Shown here: positions 55,543 to 64,000 of the stretch, in pieces | Numbering within the stretch: the first letter of the stretch is position 1 | Layout of the letters: every line of letters starts with the position of its first letter | Source: Neoarius graeffei | Lineage: Eukaryota; Chordata; Actinopteri; Siluriformes; Ariidae | NCBI RefSeq assembly: GCF_027579695.1 | Contig: NC_083577.1 | Span: 29,323,698-29,387,697 of the forward strand | Reading direction: 5' to 3' | Length of the DNA: 64,000 nt | Program-made: the position numbers and the translations under genes | The notes under the pieces: generated by a model | What the model saw: only the letters and a program-made list of their open reading frames with translations | Told to the model about the DNA's origin: nothing | Database searches by the model: none

Positions 55543-56332
55543 TAGAGCCCTGCACTCCCGCGGGAGTCCCGCGGGACCCGACGCAAAGCAGTGCAGCGCG
55601 GGACAAATTTTGAAAGCTCATTGCGGGCGCGGGCGTGAGGGGGAGTGCACAATGCGGGAGCGGGCGGGAGAGGTGATGAGCTGCAGTCCCGCTAACTAAA
55701 AACGTGTTTAAAATAAAATTTATAAATTATTAATTTATGTCTATCATATATAATTTGTGCTGGATATTTTATTTGGCATTAATAAAAACATTTTAAGATG
55801 CCTAAATTTGCGGATGTGGTCTAATCTCGCGTACGTGAACGTGAGCTGTAGATATTTATGCTCAAATCCACTCAAAGTAGGGGGCGGGGCACCATCACAC
55901 GGTCTTTAAATTATATTAATTTCTTATAGGCCTACTTGTATTTCCTAGAATGTAAATGTGAGGAGTGGCATATAAGCTATGTGCAATGTACAATATTCTT
56001 AATATCCACTGTAGATTTTGGTGGGTGTGTTGGGTATCTGTGTAAAGCCTCAGCTGCGCATGCCGCCTGGCAACGCGCACCCTTGCTACGTGCGCTAGGT
56101 GAAGGATCGGTCAGTGGAGAGCTCAGCTAAGCTCAGCATGTTTAATTCCCCAAGCCAATGACAAGAACTTTCATGAGAAATAACGCGAACGTCTGCATCA
56201 TGCGGGATTTGCGGGCGGGAGCGGGACAAAACATGGCAGGCGGGAGCGGGACTGAAAATCATAATTCTTTGCGGGAGCGGGAGTGCACAATGCAGGAGCG
56301 GGACTGAAAATTCTGTCCCGCACAGACCTCTA
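55543..56332. mobile_element. Non-autonomous hAT element (GCGGGAC-rich)
   Basis: The perfect 8-bp duplication ATATACAG flanks it (55535-55542 and 56333-56340), which is hAT-specific. The ends are TAGAGCCCTGCACTCCCGC and (inverted) TAGAGGTCTGTGCGGGAC. Both subterminal regions carry many GCGGGAGCGGGAC-type repeats, as expected of transposase-binding sites. No transposase frame. 790 bp. Confidence 0.92.
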
Positions 56333-56342
56333 ATATACAGTA

Positions 56343-56424
56343 CAGTGGTGCTTGAAAGTTTGTGAACCCTTTAGAATTTTCTATATTTCTGCATAAATAT
56401 GACCTAAAGCGTCATCAGATTTCC
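56343..56424 (+). repeat. Tc1 family A terminal fragment
   Basis: CAGTGGTGCTTGAAAGTTTG to CGTCATCAGATTTCC is the outer 80 bp of the family A inverted repeat, preceded by TA. The rest is missing. Confidence 0.85.
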
Positions 56425-56790
56425 ATGTTCCATATGTAGAAGAACTATCGAGGAGACGACGGGGACGACCTCGAACTTCAATCGTCATTTGGCGAAACTC
56501 CACCCAGAGAAGGAAGTGAGTGACGCGCTATGTTCATTGCTCTGTTCATAGTGGGCGGGGCTTGCTGAGCGATGAACAAGCTTTTTATCTGTAGCCTGTT
56601 AACTAAAATGGTGCAGTCGAGCAAGAGCATTAGTCCAACACAGTAGCAGAGACGCTTTCACATAAAGGCAGCAACAGCCACTGTCACATGGTGTGGATGG
56701 AGTCTTGTTCTCGGACTCGACTCAATTTTCTTTAATGACTGACTTGAACACTGGGGACTCGAGGTTTAGTGACTCAACTCCAACACCGAT
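56425..56790 (+). repeat. hAT (BED) family fragment, copy 3
   Basis: It reads from CATGTTCCATATGTAGAAGA through the BED histidines region (TTCAATCGTCATTTGGCGAA) to TAGTGACTCAACTCCAACAC. The left half is missing and is replaced by the Tc1 fragment. Confidence 0.8.
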
Positions 56791-58898
56791 GTGCCGGCTG
56801 GGAAAAAAAAAAAAAGTCGTCAGTTAAATAATCACGCCCCTAAATACTCTCACTTTAAAGGCCGCATGCCCAGACGTTATGTTATGCAGAGGCATAATAC
56901 GGCCAAGAAGAGAAATTTCTCCACCGTCGAAAGAGAAACTCTAACTTCAAGTCCAAGTGAAGGAATTATGTCTATTTGGCAAACTGCAAAGTAGCATCAT
57001 AGGACATCAGCAAAATGCAGTATAAAAAGAAAATCACTGCTGCGGTCAACAGCGTTGTCATCAATAATTGAAATCCAGCTGATGCTTGAATATTTAATTT
57101 ATACATCTGTGGTATGTATAGCCTCTATATGGTATATAATCACAGTCTAAGGTAGGCCTAATGGCTTATATCGCAAAACTTTACATGGAGGCTAGGTGAA
57201 AAAAAAAAAAAAAAAGTCAGATTTCAAACTCACCAGGATGTAGGCCTTTACAAAATATATTTATTTCGCTATACACTACATATGGTCACACAGCAGGCGA
57301 ATACTTGATTTGTCACGCCTTTGCGCGCTCGAGTGGCTGCGCTCGCTCGCTCACTCACAGGACCCAGTCGTCATAGGAAACACCTGATGCCGATTTGAGC
57401 GCAATTGGCACACGCATACAAGGACGCTGTTTTCACAGGGACTTGCGAAGTATTATCATCACAGTCATGTTTATGACTCTGGTTAAATACTCTGCTTTCG
57501 GTTTTGTTTTTGTAAATAATCACGCTTGCTAACAAACACCCTTCCTGCACTTCGATCCGTCTACCGCCGCATACCTGACAATACTTCACAAAGTCTCAAT
57601 GAAAACAGCGCCCTTCTATGTATGTGCTGATTGCACTCAAATCAGCGTCATGAGTTTCCCCATAATGACTGGGTCCCTAGAGCGTACACAAGATGCTCTG
57701 AAGACTCCCCGAACGTAAACGCACTTAAGTCTCTGCGAAGGTTAGGCTATGCCTCACTGCTGTGTTGATGAGGCTCCTGCGAGCATCAGCGACATGGATC
57801 CGGGACAAATACATCAACAGGCTTGGCGAAGGTTCCCCGAGCTTCGGGAAGTATTCCCAAACCCATCTGCGAGTATTTGCCGCTTAGTTCGGTGACAAAC
57901 ATCACTACCAATTTCAGTGCATGTACTGAAACTTTTCATGATGTTTTTGGCCACTCGCAAGGCGGAGACTCACCAAAAAGCAACTCGTGAAGCTCGGAGA
58001 ACATTCGCCGTGTATCGCACGACTGGCGGCGATGCGACTAATTTTTCATCGCCAAGTATTCGCAAACTCATCACGAGCTGTAGTGTGACCAGGGCCGAAT
58101 AAAAATTCTCCACTCAGCCAGATTTACTGTGCTGCACCGCATGTCCACGCGGACTTGAAAACTTGCATACATGACATTTGATCGTAGCCTCCACTCATGT
58201 CCAGATTGATAAATACCGAGAGCTTTGTGTAAAAATAACTGCACGCCCAGTTTTCTATCGTACTCAAATGACATTTTGTAAACGAGGGCCACTGTCTGCA
58301 CATCCAGTTTACCTTTCGGAATTATGGAAATATCAAAATTCTTTGCCTACAGAGCATTTTTATACAATATGTTGTAAATGTTGGTGTAAAAGCACAACCT
58401 TGGTAATACTAGGATCAATGATCCTTCATCAAACGTGTTTGATGTCTATGTATGGGTGAGTGTTTTTTTTTTTTTTGTAGTGTGTAAATGTGTTTTTTGA
58501 TTTTGTGTGTATTCATGTCTGACTTTCATTTGCCCAAGATGAATTTCTCTACTTTGGAGACGATAAAGGCTCATCTCATCTCCAATAAATATGTTCACGG
58601 AAAGCAAGCATGAGGCAGCGTGAATCCTGCCCCAATGGGCCTCTATTAGCACTTACTGTAGTTCACGTTTTGGTGGTAACTCTTTGGAGCTAAATGGGCC
58701 CTGATATCTGGAAAAGCGACCAAATCAATGAAACATCTTGTCAAATATATATAAAATTTTTTTTTTTTTTACATCATTGGCCATTCAATAGTAGTAAGGC
58801 AGTAACCAGATATGCCTCATCACCCCCCATGAATGAACCATCACTGATTCGAATCTGTGCATAAAAAGTTACCATATAAAACAAACCAGGATACATAC
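56791..58898. other. rab3gap1: rab3gap1 intron sequence, partly of probable transposon origin
   Basis: The segment 57290-58115 is CpG-rich, and 57700-58115 has repeated CTCGCAAGGC/GCGAAGGTT-like blocks ending TGTAGTGTGACCAGGGCC, suggestive of an unidentified DNA element. No exon fits. Confidence 0.4.
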
Positions 58899-59005
58899 TG
58901 CTCGAGATCCTCAGTGTCCTCTCCTTTCCCGAGGCCAAACTTAGCTCTGAGAGAGCGAGCCCGGGCAATGGTGGCCTCCAGAATTGTGATCTGGTTAATA
59001 ACATC
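58899..59005 (-). CDS. rab3gap1: rab3gap1 exon
   Basis: 107 nt. It starts in phase 0 after TTCCCAG and reads DVINQITILEATIARARSLR then AKFGLGKGEDTEDLE. It ends in CA|GTATGT, so the last two bases begin the Gln codon completed by the next exon. The ARARSLRAKFG block is a conserved helical segment of the catalytic subunit. Phases on both sides agree with the neighbouring exons. Confidence 0.95.
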
Positions 59006-59096
59006 CTGGGAATAAAGCCAAAGAGTGGAAAGATTAGCCATTATATTCAAAGTGGGTGCGCTTTAATAAGGCTAATATGGCTGACTTATGTCTCAC

Positions 59097-59200
59097 CTCC
59101 AGCTTCTTGAGATCAGGAGTGGGGTGGCGCAGAAGCTTACTGGCATGAGAGCTGACCTGTGGAATGATTTTACGCACCGAGGCGATGTCCTCAACTGCCT
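59097..59200 (-). CDS. rab3gap1: rab3gap1 exon
   Basis: 104 nt. Two leading bases (AG) complete the Glu codon begun upstream (G|AG). It then reads AVEDIASVRKIIPQVSSHAS and KLLRHPTPDLKKLE. The donor GAG|GTGAGA is good. The acceptor CACACACAG lies in a CA/GT repeat rather than a normal pyrimidine tract, which is unusual. The intron before it is 152 bp and the intron after it is 91 bp. Confidence 0.94.
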
Positions 59201-59352
59201 CTGTGTGTGTGCACGCGCGCGCGTGTGAGAGAGAGAAAGAGAAACAAGGAGGTTCTTTTAAACGAAAAAAAGCTCTTACGCACATACACACAATGACAGA
59301 CACACAAACACTTGAGCTGGGCTTTCATGTGAGTAACCTTGAGTGCACTCAC

Positions 59353-59449
59353 CTTCCTCCTTCACTTTGAGTAGAGCAGCATGGATGATGCAGGGCAGCA
59401 GGTGTCGTGTGAGGTCAGAAGGTTTCTGCACTGCCAGGTAGTGTAGCAC
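59353..59449 (-). CDS. rab3gap1: rab3gap1 exon
   Basis: 97 nt, phase 0 at the start (GTGTAG|GTG). It reads VLHYLAVQKPSDLTRHLLPC and IIHAALLKVKEE, and ends G|GTGAGT. The VLHYLA and RHLLPCIIHAA motifs are among the best conserved in RAB3GAP1. A CA microsatellite (59461-59488) lies 10 bases upstream of the acceptor. Confidence 0.96.
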
Positions 59450-59456
59450 CTACACA

Positions 59457-59460
<4 letters not shown>

Positions 59461-59488
<28 letters not shown>
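59461..59488. repeat. (AC)n microsatellite
   Basis: 14 AC units, just upstream of a rab3gap1 splice acceptor. Confidence 0.95.
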
Positions 59489-59489
<1 letters not shown>

Positions 59490-59491
<2 letters not shown>

Positions 59492-60423
59492 TCTAATTTG
59501 ACACTAATCCATTCCATACCCTTGAAACAAATACCATGTGGAGTTAATTGCTACAGGGTTTTGTATTAGGTGTCTATAATATTTCTGTGCTGTCCCCATT
59601 TCAATCATCTATATGCCAAAAAAACAACAAAAAATAAACCCTTGCGTCTCAGTGACCTCCTGGAGGCGACTCTCTGTACTAGATCAAAGCAAAATGCGTC
59701 ATTGGCTAGGACAAGTTACTGGAGCGGTTTAAAAAAAAAAATCGTAAAGGGAACGCAAACTTAAATCAGTAAATTAATTCAAACTAAACCCTCTACTTCA
59801 TGTTTCCCCCAAAGAGCTTAACAGACTGCTGAAGGACACGCAACGATGGCGACCTTCACGCTGGCAACGGTTCTCCTGAACTCCCCTTCAACTTGGCGCG
59901 TGGGAAAGGACACCTTGCTTACGCTTTGCGTTCTGACCCATTTTACCGCTTTTGCAGGCACGCAACCACTCGGGACTCGCTCGAGCCTGCATTTGATCAC
60001 TGCAGCAACTGGGTACGGATTTTTTCTTTCCGTCGCACAGGTGGCATGCAGATGGGACAGGACTTCAAAGAGTCCTTGAGTCTGAAGGAGCTTTGCAGTG
60101 TTCGAAAGGGAATCTTGCTAACTGTTATCGCTTTCACACAGGAGTCCTTGAAGGAACGAGAGACAGTGTGAGAATTTAGACTGCTTTCGGTGGATGTTTT
60201 TAAAAACCTGTACTGTTGAGCTGCATGCTTAAAAGGCGTCTTACTTTACTCGAGCCCATCTGTCAAATTAATGCCTTTTCAAATCGCTCTGCCCAGGCAT
60301 ACTCAAATATTACCTGAAAATGATTTCCTTTTTTTTTTTAATATTCAACAGTAATATGGCGAGACGCATGGTATACTGCAGGACATGGGCTCTAAAATGC
60401 TTTATCACTTGGTCAAAAAAATA

Positions 60424-60429
<6 letters not shown>
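59490..60429. other. rab3gap1: rab3gap1 intron sequence, nothing recognised
   Basis: Open frames around 59818-60171 on both strands overlap each other and have no domain or splice support. Confidence 0.4.

Positions 60430-60492
<63 letters not shown>
60430..60492. repeat. (TA)n microsatellite
   Basis: About 31 TA units, flanked by ATAAATAAAT and ATTTATTT, so that the whole block is self-complementary. Confidence 0.98.
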
Positions 60493-60499
<7 letters not shown>

Positions 60500-60507
60500 T
60501 TTTTTAG

Positions 60508-60757
60508 ACATGCCATGTGGTAGCTAGTTTGGAGGTTAGCGTGTGGAGTTAAGACACAAAATGGTGGAAAACGTCAAGTCTGTTCATGGATTGCCCAGTT
60601 TAACGATAACAGAGTTGATGACAACTCACCTGAAATGCACCCACAATTATAGAACGGGCCCCACCACACACACACACACACACACGAGTTGACAGTTTCC
60701 ATCATTTTGTGTCTTAGCTGCACATGCTAACCTCAAACTAGCTACGACATGGCACAT
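60508..60757. repeat. 70-bp imperfect inverted repeat in a rab3gap1 intron
   Basis: The arms 60508-60578 and 60688-60757 pair at roughly 85% of positions; for example TAGCTAGTTTGGAGGTTAGC pairs with GCTAACCTCAAACTAGCTA, and AAGACACAAAATGGTGGAAA with TTTCCATCATTTTGTGTCTT. The interior contains a CA microsatellite (60664-60685). It is probably the core of a foldback element. Confidence 0.85.
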
Positions 60758-61086
60758 ATAAAAACAAAATTTTATGGATTTGAATCATATTGTTTAAAAA
60801 AAAAAAAAAATTCACTGAGATTTTCACTCCAATATCACAATAACAGAGCTGACAAATTATTGCTCTATTGTTGGTGTAACCTCAGCATCTTGCTCAAATT
60901 AACGAGAGGGCAAACATAACACACCTCGCTGCCTTCCTGAAGTTTCCCGCCAGAGGAAGTGGCATATCTCGGTGCAGGTGTCATGCGTATTATTAAAAGT
61001 CTTTGTTGATTTTATGCAGTTTTATAACCGAGTTGACAAGAACATTGGGACAGATAAAATGTTTTTTTTATATATATTTATTCCTG

Positions 61087-61463
61087 GGCGGCACGGTGGT
61101 GTAGTGGTTAGCGCTGTCGCCTCACAGCAAGAAGGTCCTGGGTTCGAGCCCCGGGGCCGGCGAGGGCCTTTCTGTGTGGAGTTTGCATGTTCTCCCCGTG
61201 TCCGCGTGGGTTTCCTCCGGGTGCTCCGGTTTCCCCCACAGTCCAAAGACATGCAGGTTAGGTTAACTGGTGACTCTAAATTGACCGTAGGTGTGAATGT
61301 GAGTGTGAATGGTTGTCTGTGTCTATGTGTCAGCCCTGTGATGACCTGGCGACTTGTCCAGGGTGTACCCCGCCTTTCGCCCGTAGTCAGCTGGGATAGG
61401 CTCCAGCTTGCCTGCGACCCTGTAGAAGGATAAAGCGGCTAGAGATAATGAGATGAGAATGAG
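61087..61463 (+). mobile_element. SINE-A, full-length reference copy
   Basis: It is flanked by 13-bp repeats ATATTTATTCCTG (61074-61086, 61464-61476). The head GGCGGCACGGTGGTGTAGTG has A box TGGTGTAGTGG; the B box is GGTTCGAGCCC. The 377-bp body ends in GATAATGAGATGAGAATGAG. The CpG-containing sites are intact, indicating a young insertion. It is antisense to rab3gap1. Confidence 0.96.
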
Positions 61464-61633
61464 ATATTTATTCCTGAAATTTCACTTAATACAGAAAATA
61501 GACTTTGTGCAACTGATTTTATAACAGTGAATAGAATAAACCCAAAAAACCAGACTGAAATCACTTCGTTTTCGAAGATGGCTAGTGATGTGAGGGGAGG
61601 GGAGGGAGTCATGTACTGAATGTTTTATGGATA

Positions 61634-63231
61634 CAGTGGTGCTTGAAAGTCTGTGAACCCTTTAGAATTTTCTATATTTCTACATCAGTATGACTTAAAA
61701 CATCATCAGATTTTCACACAAATCATAAAAGTAGATAAAGACAACCCAGTTAAACAAATGAGACAAAAATATTATACTTGGTCATTTATTTATTAAGGAA
61801 AATGATCCAATATTACATATCTGTGAGTGGCAAAAAGTATATGAACCTTTGCTTTCAGTATCTGGTGTGACCCCCTTGTACAGCACGTCAACTGCAACTA
61901 AACGTTTGCGGTAACTGTTGATCAGTCCTGCACACCGGCTTGGAGGAATTTTAGCCCATTCCTCCGTACAGAACAGCTTCAACTCTGGGATGCCGATGGG
62001 TTTCCTCACATGAACTGCTTGCTTCAGGTCCTTCCACAACATTTCCATTGGATTAAGGTCAGGACTTTGACTTGGCCATTCCAAAACATTAACTTTATTC
62101 TTCTTTAACCATTCTTTGGTAGAATGACTTGTGTGCTTAGGGTCGTTGTCTTGCTGCATGACCCACCTTCTCTTGAGATTCAGTTCATGGACAGATGTTT
62201 CCTTTAGAATTCGCTGGTATAATTCAGAATTCATTGTTCCATCAATGATGGAAAGCTGTCCTGGCCCAGATGCAGCAAAACAGGCCCAAACCATGATACT
62301 ACCACCACCATGTTTCACAGATGGGATAAGGTTCTTATGCTGGAATGCAGTGTTTTCCTTTCTCCAAACATAACACTTCTCATTTAAACCAAAAAGTTCT
62401 ATTTTGGTCTCATCCGTCCACAAAACATTTTTCCAATAGCCTTCTGGCTTGTCCACGTGATCTTTAGCAAACTGCAGACGAGCAGCAATGTTCTTTTTGG
62501 AGAGCAGTGGCTTTCTCCTTGCAACCCTGACATGCACACCATTGTTGATCAGTGTTCTCCTGATGGTGGACTCATGAACATTAGCCAATGTGACAGAGGC
62601 CTTCAGTTGCTTAGAAGTGACCCTGGGGTCCTTTGTGACCTCACCGACTATTACACGCCTTGCTCTTGGAGTGATTTTTGTTGGTCGACCATTCCTAGGG
62701 AGGGTAACAATGGTCTTGAATTTCCTCCATTTGTACACAATCTGTCTGACTGTGGATTGGTGGAGTCCAAACTCTTTAGAGATGGTTTTGTAACCTTTTC
62801 CAGCCTGATGAGCATCAACAACGCTTTTTCTGAGGTCCTCAGAAATCTCCTTTGTTCGTGCCATGATACACTTCCACAAACATGTGTTGTGAAGATCAGA
62901 CTTTGATAGATCCCTGTTCTTTAAATAAAACAGGGTGCCCACTCACACCTGATTGTCATCCCATTGATTGAAAACACCTGACTCTAATTTCACCTTCAAA
63001 TTAACTGCTAATCCTAGAGGTTCACATACTTTTGCCACTCACAGATATGTAATATTGGATCATTGTCCTCAATAAATAAATGACCAAGTATAATATTTTT
63101 GTCTCATTTGTTTAACTGGGTTCTCTTTATCTACTTTTAGGACTTGTGTGAAAATAGAATGTTGTTTTAGGTCATATTTATGCAGAAATGTAGAAAATTC
63201 CAAAGGGTTCACAAACTTTCAAGAACCACTG
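61634..63231 (-). mobile_element. Tc1/mariner family A, complete copy
   Basis: The ends CAGTGGTGCTTGAAAGTCTG and (inverted) CAGTGGTTCTTGAAAGTTTG are flanked by TA (61632-61633 and 63232-63233). The 1,598-bp element has about 220-bp terminal inverted repeats containing inner direct repeats (TATGTGAACC / ATGTAATATTGGATC), the IR/DR arrangement. It lies in the rab3gap1 intron, with its transposase in the same orientation as the gene. Confidence 0.96.
61782..62864 (-). CDS. Tc1-type transposase, uninterrupted frame
   Basis: 360 residues from the ATG at 62864 (MARTKEISEDLRKSVVDAHQ). The open frame extends upstream to 62942, but this Met is the start shared with the other two copies. Residues 1-110 form the paired-like bipartite DNA-binding domain with two helix-turn-helix units (GYKTISKEFGLHQSTVRQIV; RVTSKQLKASVTLANVHEST) and a GRPTKITPRAR GRPR-like hook between them. 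The catalytic domain has Asp in VLWTDETKIELFG, Asp in VMQQDNDPKHTS and Glu in SPDLNPMEMLW, with 34 residues between the last two (DD34E). The length is slightly above the usual 340, owing to readthrough into terminal-repeat sequence (TESKGSYTFCHSQICN...). Compared with the copy at 44690-45675 it lacks three residues (NVR) after RILKE and has Met in place of Ile beside the catalytic Glu. Confidence 0.93.
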   Translation of the reverse strand: MARTKEISEDLRKSVVDAHQAGKGYKTISKEFGLHQSTVRQIVYKWRKFKTIVTLPRNGRPTKITPRARRVIVGEVTKDPRVTSKQLKASVTLANVHESTIRRTLINNGVHVRVARRKPLLSKKNIAARLQFAKDHVDKPEGYWKNVLWTDETKIELFGLNEKCYVWRKENTAFQHKNLIPSVKHGGGSIMVWACFAASGPGQLSIIDGTMNSELYQRILKETSVHELNLKRRWVMQQDNDPKHTSHSTKEWLKKNKVNVLEWPSQSPDLNPMEMLWKDLKQAVHVRKPIGIPELKLFCTEEWAKIPPSRCAGLINSYRKRLVAVDVLYKGVTPDTESKGSYTFCHSQICNIGSFSLINK

Positions 63232-63494
63232 TAAATTGGGTCTTAAATGTACAGTACATTAAGCATTGGTATTTGTGAAAGTTTGTCATAATTTGCATGA
63301 TTGTTCAAAACTGATTCAATAAAGAGTTCTTTTGTGGAAAATAACAGAAGGTTTATCTCGGAGATGCGAAATGTACCCCGAATGTTTTTGCTGTCGAGTC
63401 AGAGCAATGTCTTTAACAAGAGAAAGTGTCTCAAGTTTTTTCTACACACCAGCTCCTCCCAGCTCAGGAGAAACGATGCAGTGAAGATACGCAC

Positions 63495-63722
63495 CCTCTC
63501 GGCTTCTTTAGTGTCATCAAACAGCCGCCTCTGCCTGCGTGCTGGCGTGGCCTTAGCACTCTCCCATGCTTCCACCCACATGTTACCCGGGATCTTCATC
63601 CTGGCACTCAGCGATCCTTGAACCACTGTCCCGCCCGCCTCATCGCTCACTTCCTCCTCCACGTAGTCCCTTGGAGAGTACCAGCGCACGAAATCCTCCA
63701 AGGAACAGCCAGGATTGGCCGC
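63495..63722 (-). CDS. rab3gap1: rab3gap1 exon (first in window)
   Basis: 228 nt, phase 0 at both ends: acceptor CTCAG|GCG, donor AGG|GTGCGT. It encodes AANPGCSLEDFVRWYSPRDY, then VEEEVSDEAGGTVVQGSLSA, RMKIPGNMWVEAWESAK and ATPARRQRRLFDDTKEAER. The block DFVRWYSPRDY and the KIPxNMWVEAW block are diagnostic of RAB3GAP1. The family's GAP activity depends on one arginine (Arg728 in the human protein). By counting back from the C-terminus, the Arg of SARMKIP falls close to it, but an alignment is required. Upstream exons are outside the window. Confidence 0.97.
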
Positions 63723-64000
63723 CTGAGGGAGTTTCACACACATGGAACAAATTTAAACATAATATGCATACAAATACACTCCTGTCTTTGACAAACTTTG
63801 ATGAATTTTTGCTCAATCATTTAATAGGTTTAGAAATCTGCTGGATGCTTTTTGTTGCCCAGTACAAAAAGCGATGCTGCATTATTCTTCCACGCAATCC
63901 TCTTCCTTTATTAATTTTGTTAAGAATCATTAAACATTAGATCCTCAGGCGCAATCTGTCGTTTGTTGCTCAGTAAGGTCTGTATGATCTGGAAATTGTT
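63723..64000 (-). other. rab3gap1: rab3gap1 intron, incomplete
   Basis: Non-coding sequence upstream of the acceptor at 63723; no further exon within the window. Confidence 0.7.

Overview
The window looks like vertebrate, specifically ray-finned fish, nuclear DNA. It is AT-leaning and intron-rich, and it is packed with Tc1/mariner and hAT DNA transposons, several tRNA-derived SINE families, LINE 3' ends and microsatellites. A catfish-like genome would fit the abundance of Tc1, but the species cannot be fixed from the sequence alone.

The only host gene I can support is rab3gap1, which encodes the catalytic subunit of the Rab3 GTPase-activating complex. It lies on the minus strand of the right-hand 24 kb. 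Six exons are present: 63722-63495, 59449-59353, 59200-59097, 59005-58899, 53898-53796 and the terminal exon 40566-40324. Their splice sites and reading phases join without conflict and encode the last 293 residues of the protein. The upstream exons lie beyond position 64000. The introns are 4.0 kb, 152 bp, 91 bp, 5.0 kb and 13.2 kb, and the three long ones are filled with transposons.

Positions 1-39,000 hold no host exon that I can recognise and form a layered transposon graveyard. Main elements are: a hAT relic with a BED zinc finger (1132-1928); an L2-type LINE (5990-7060); three unrelated Tc1-like families nested in one another (7629-8548, 9370-10789, 11586-14025, 18022-19720, 23700-26095); two elements with THAP zinc-finger coding sequence (about 15567-16956 and 24276-25433); a foldback element (28279-28942); and a family with TIRs resembling ACTCACCGGACACTTTA that carries a LINE insertion (36872-38153).

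Inside the rab3gap1 introns lie a Tc1 element with one nonsense codon (44435-46034), nested in a TIR element with repeated ATTATCGACA motifs (43793-46755); a chimeric tRNA/5S-rRNA SINE (47985-48338, second copy at 20612-20951); a tandemly repeated TIR element (48972-51092); two hAT elements (52168-53367 and 55543-56332); and a Tc1 copy with an uninterrupted transposase frame (61634-63231).

Eight copies of one SINE family occur. Five have recognisable target duplications of 10-14 bp and several are nearly identical, which suggests recent activity. The observations most worth following up are the tRNA/5S chimeric SINE, the THAP element containing a 63-bp perfect inverted repeat around a GC-rich tandem core, and the intact Tc1 reading frame.
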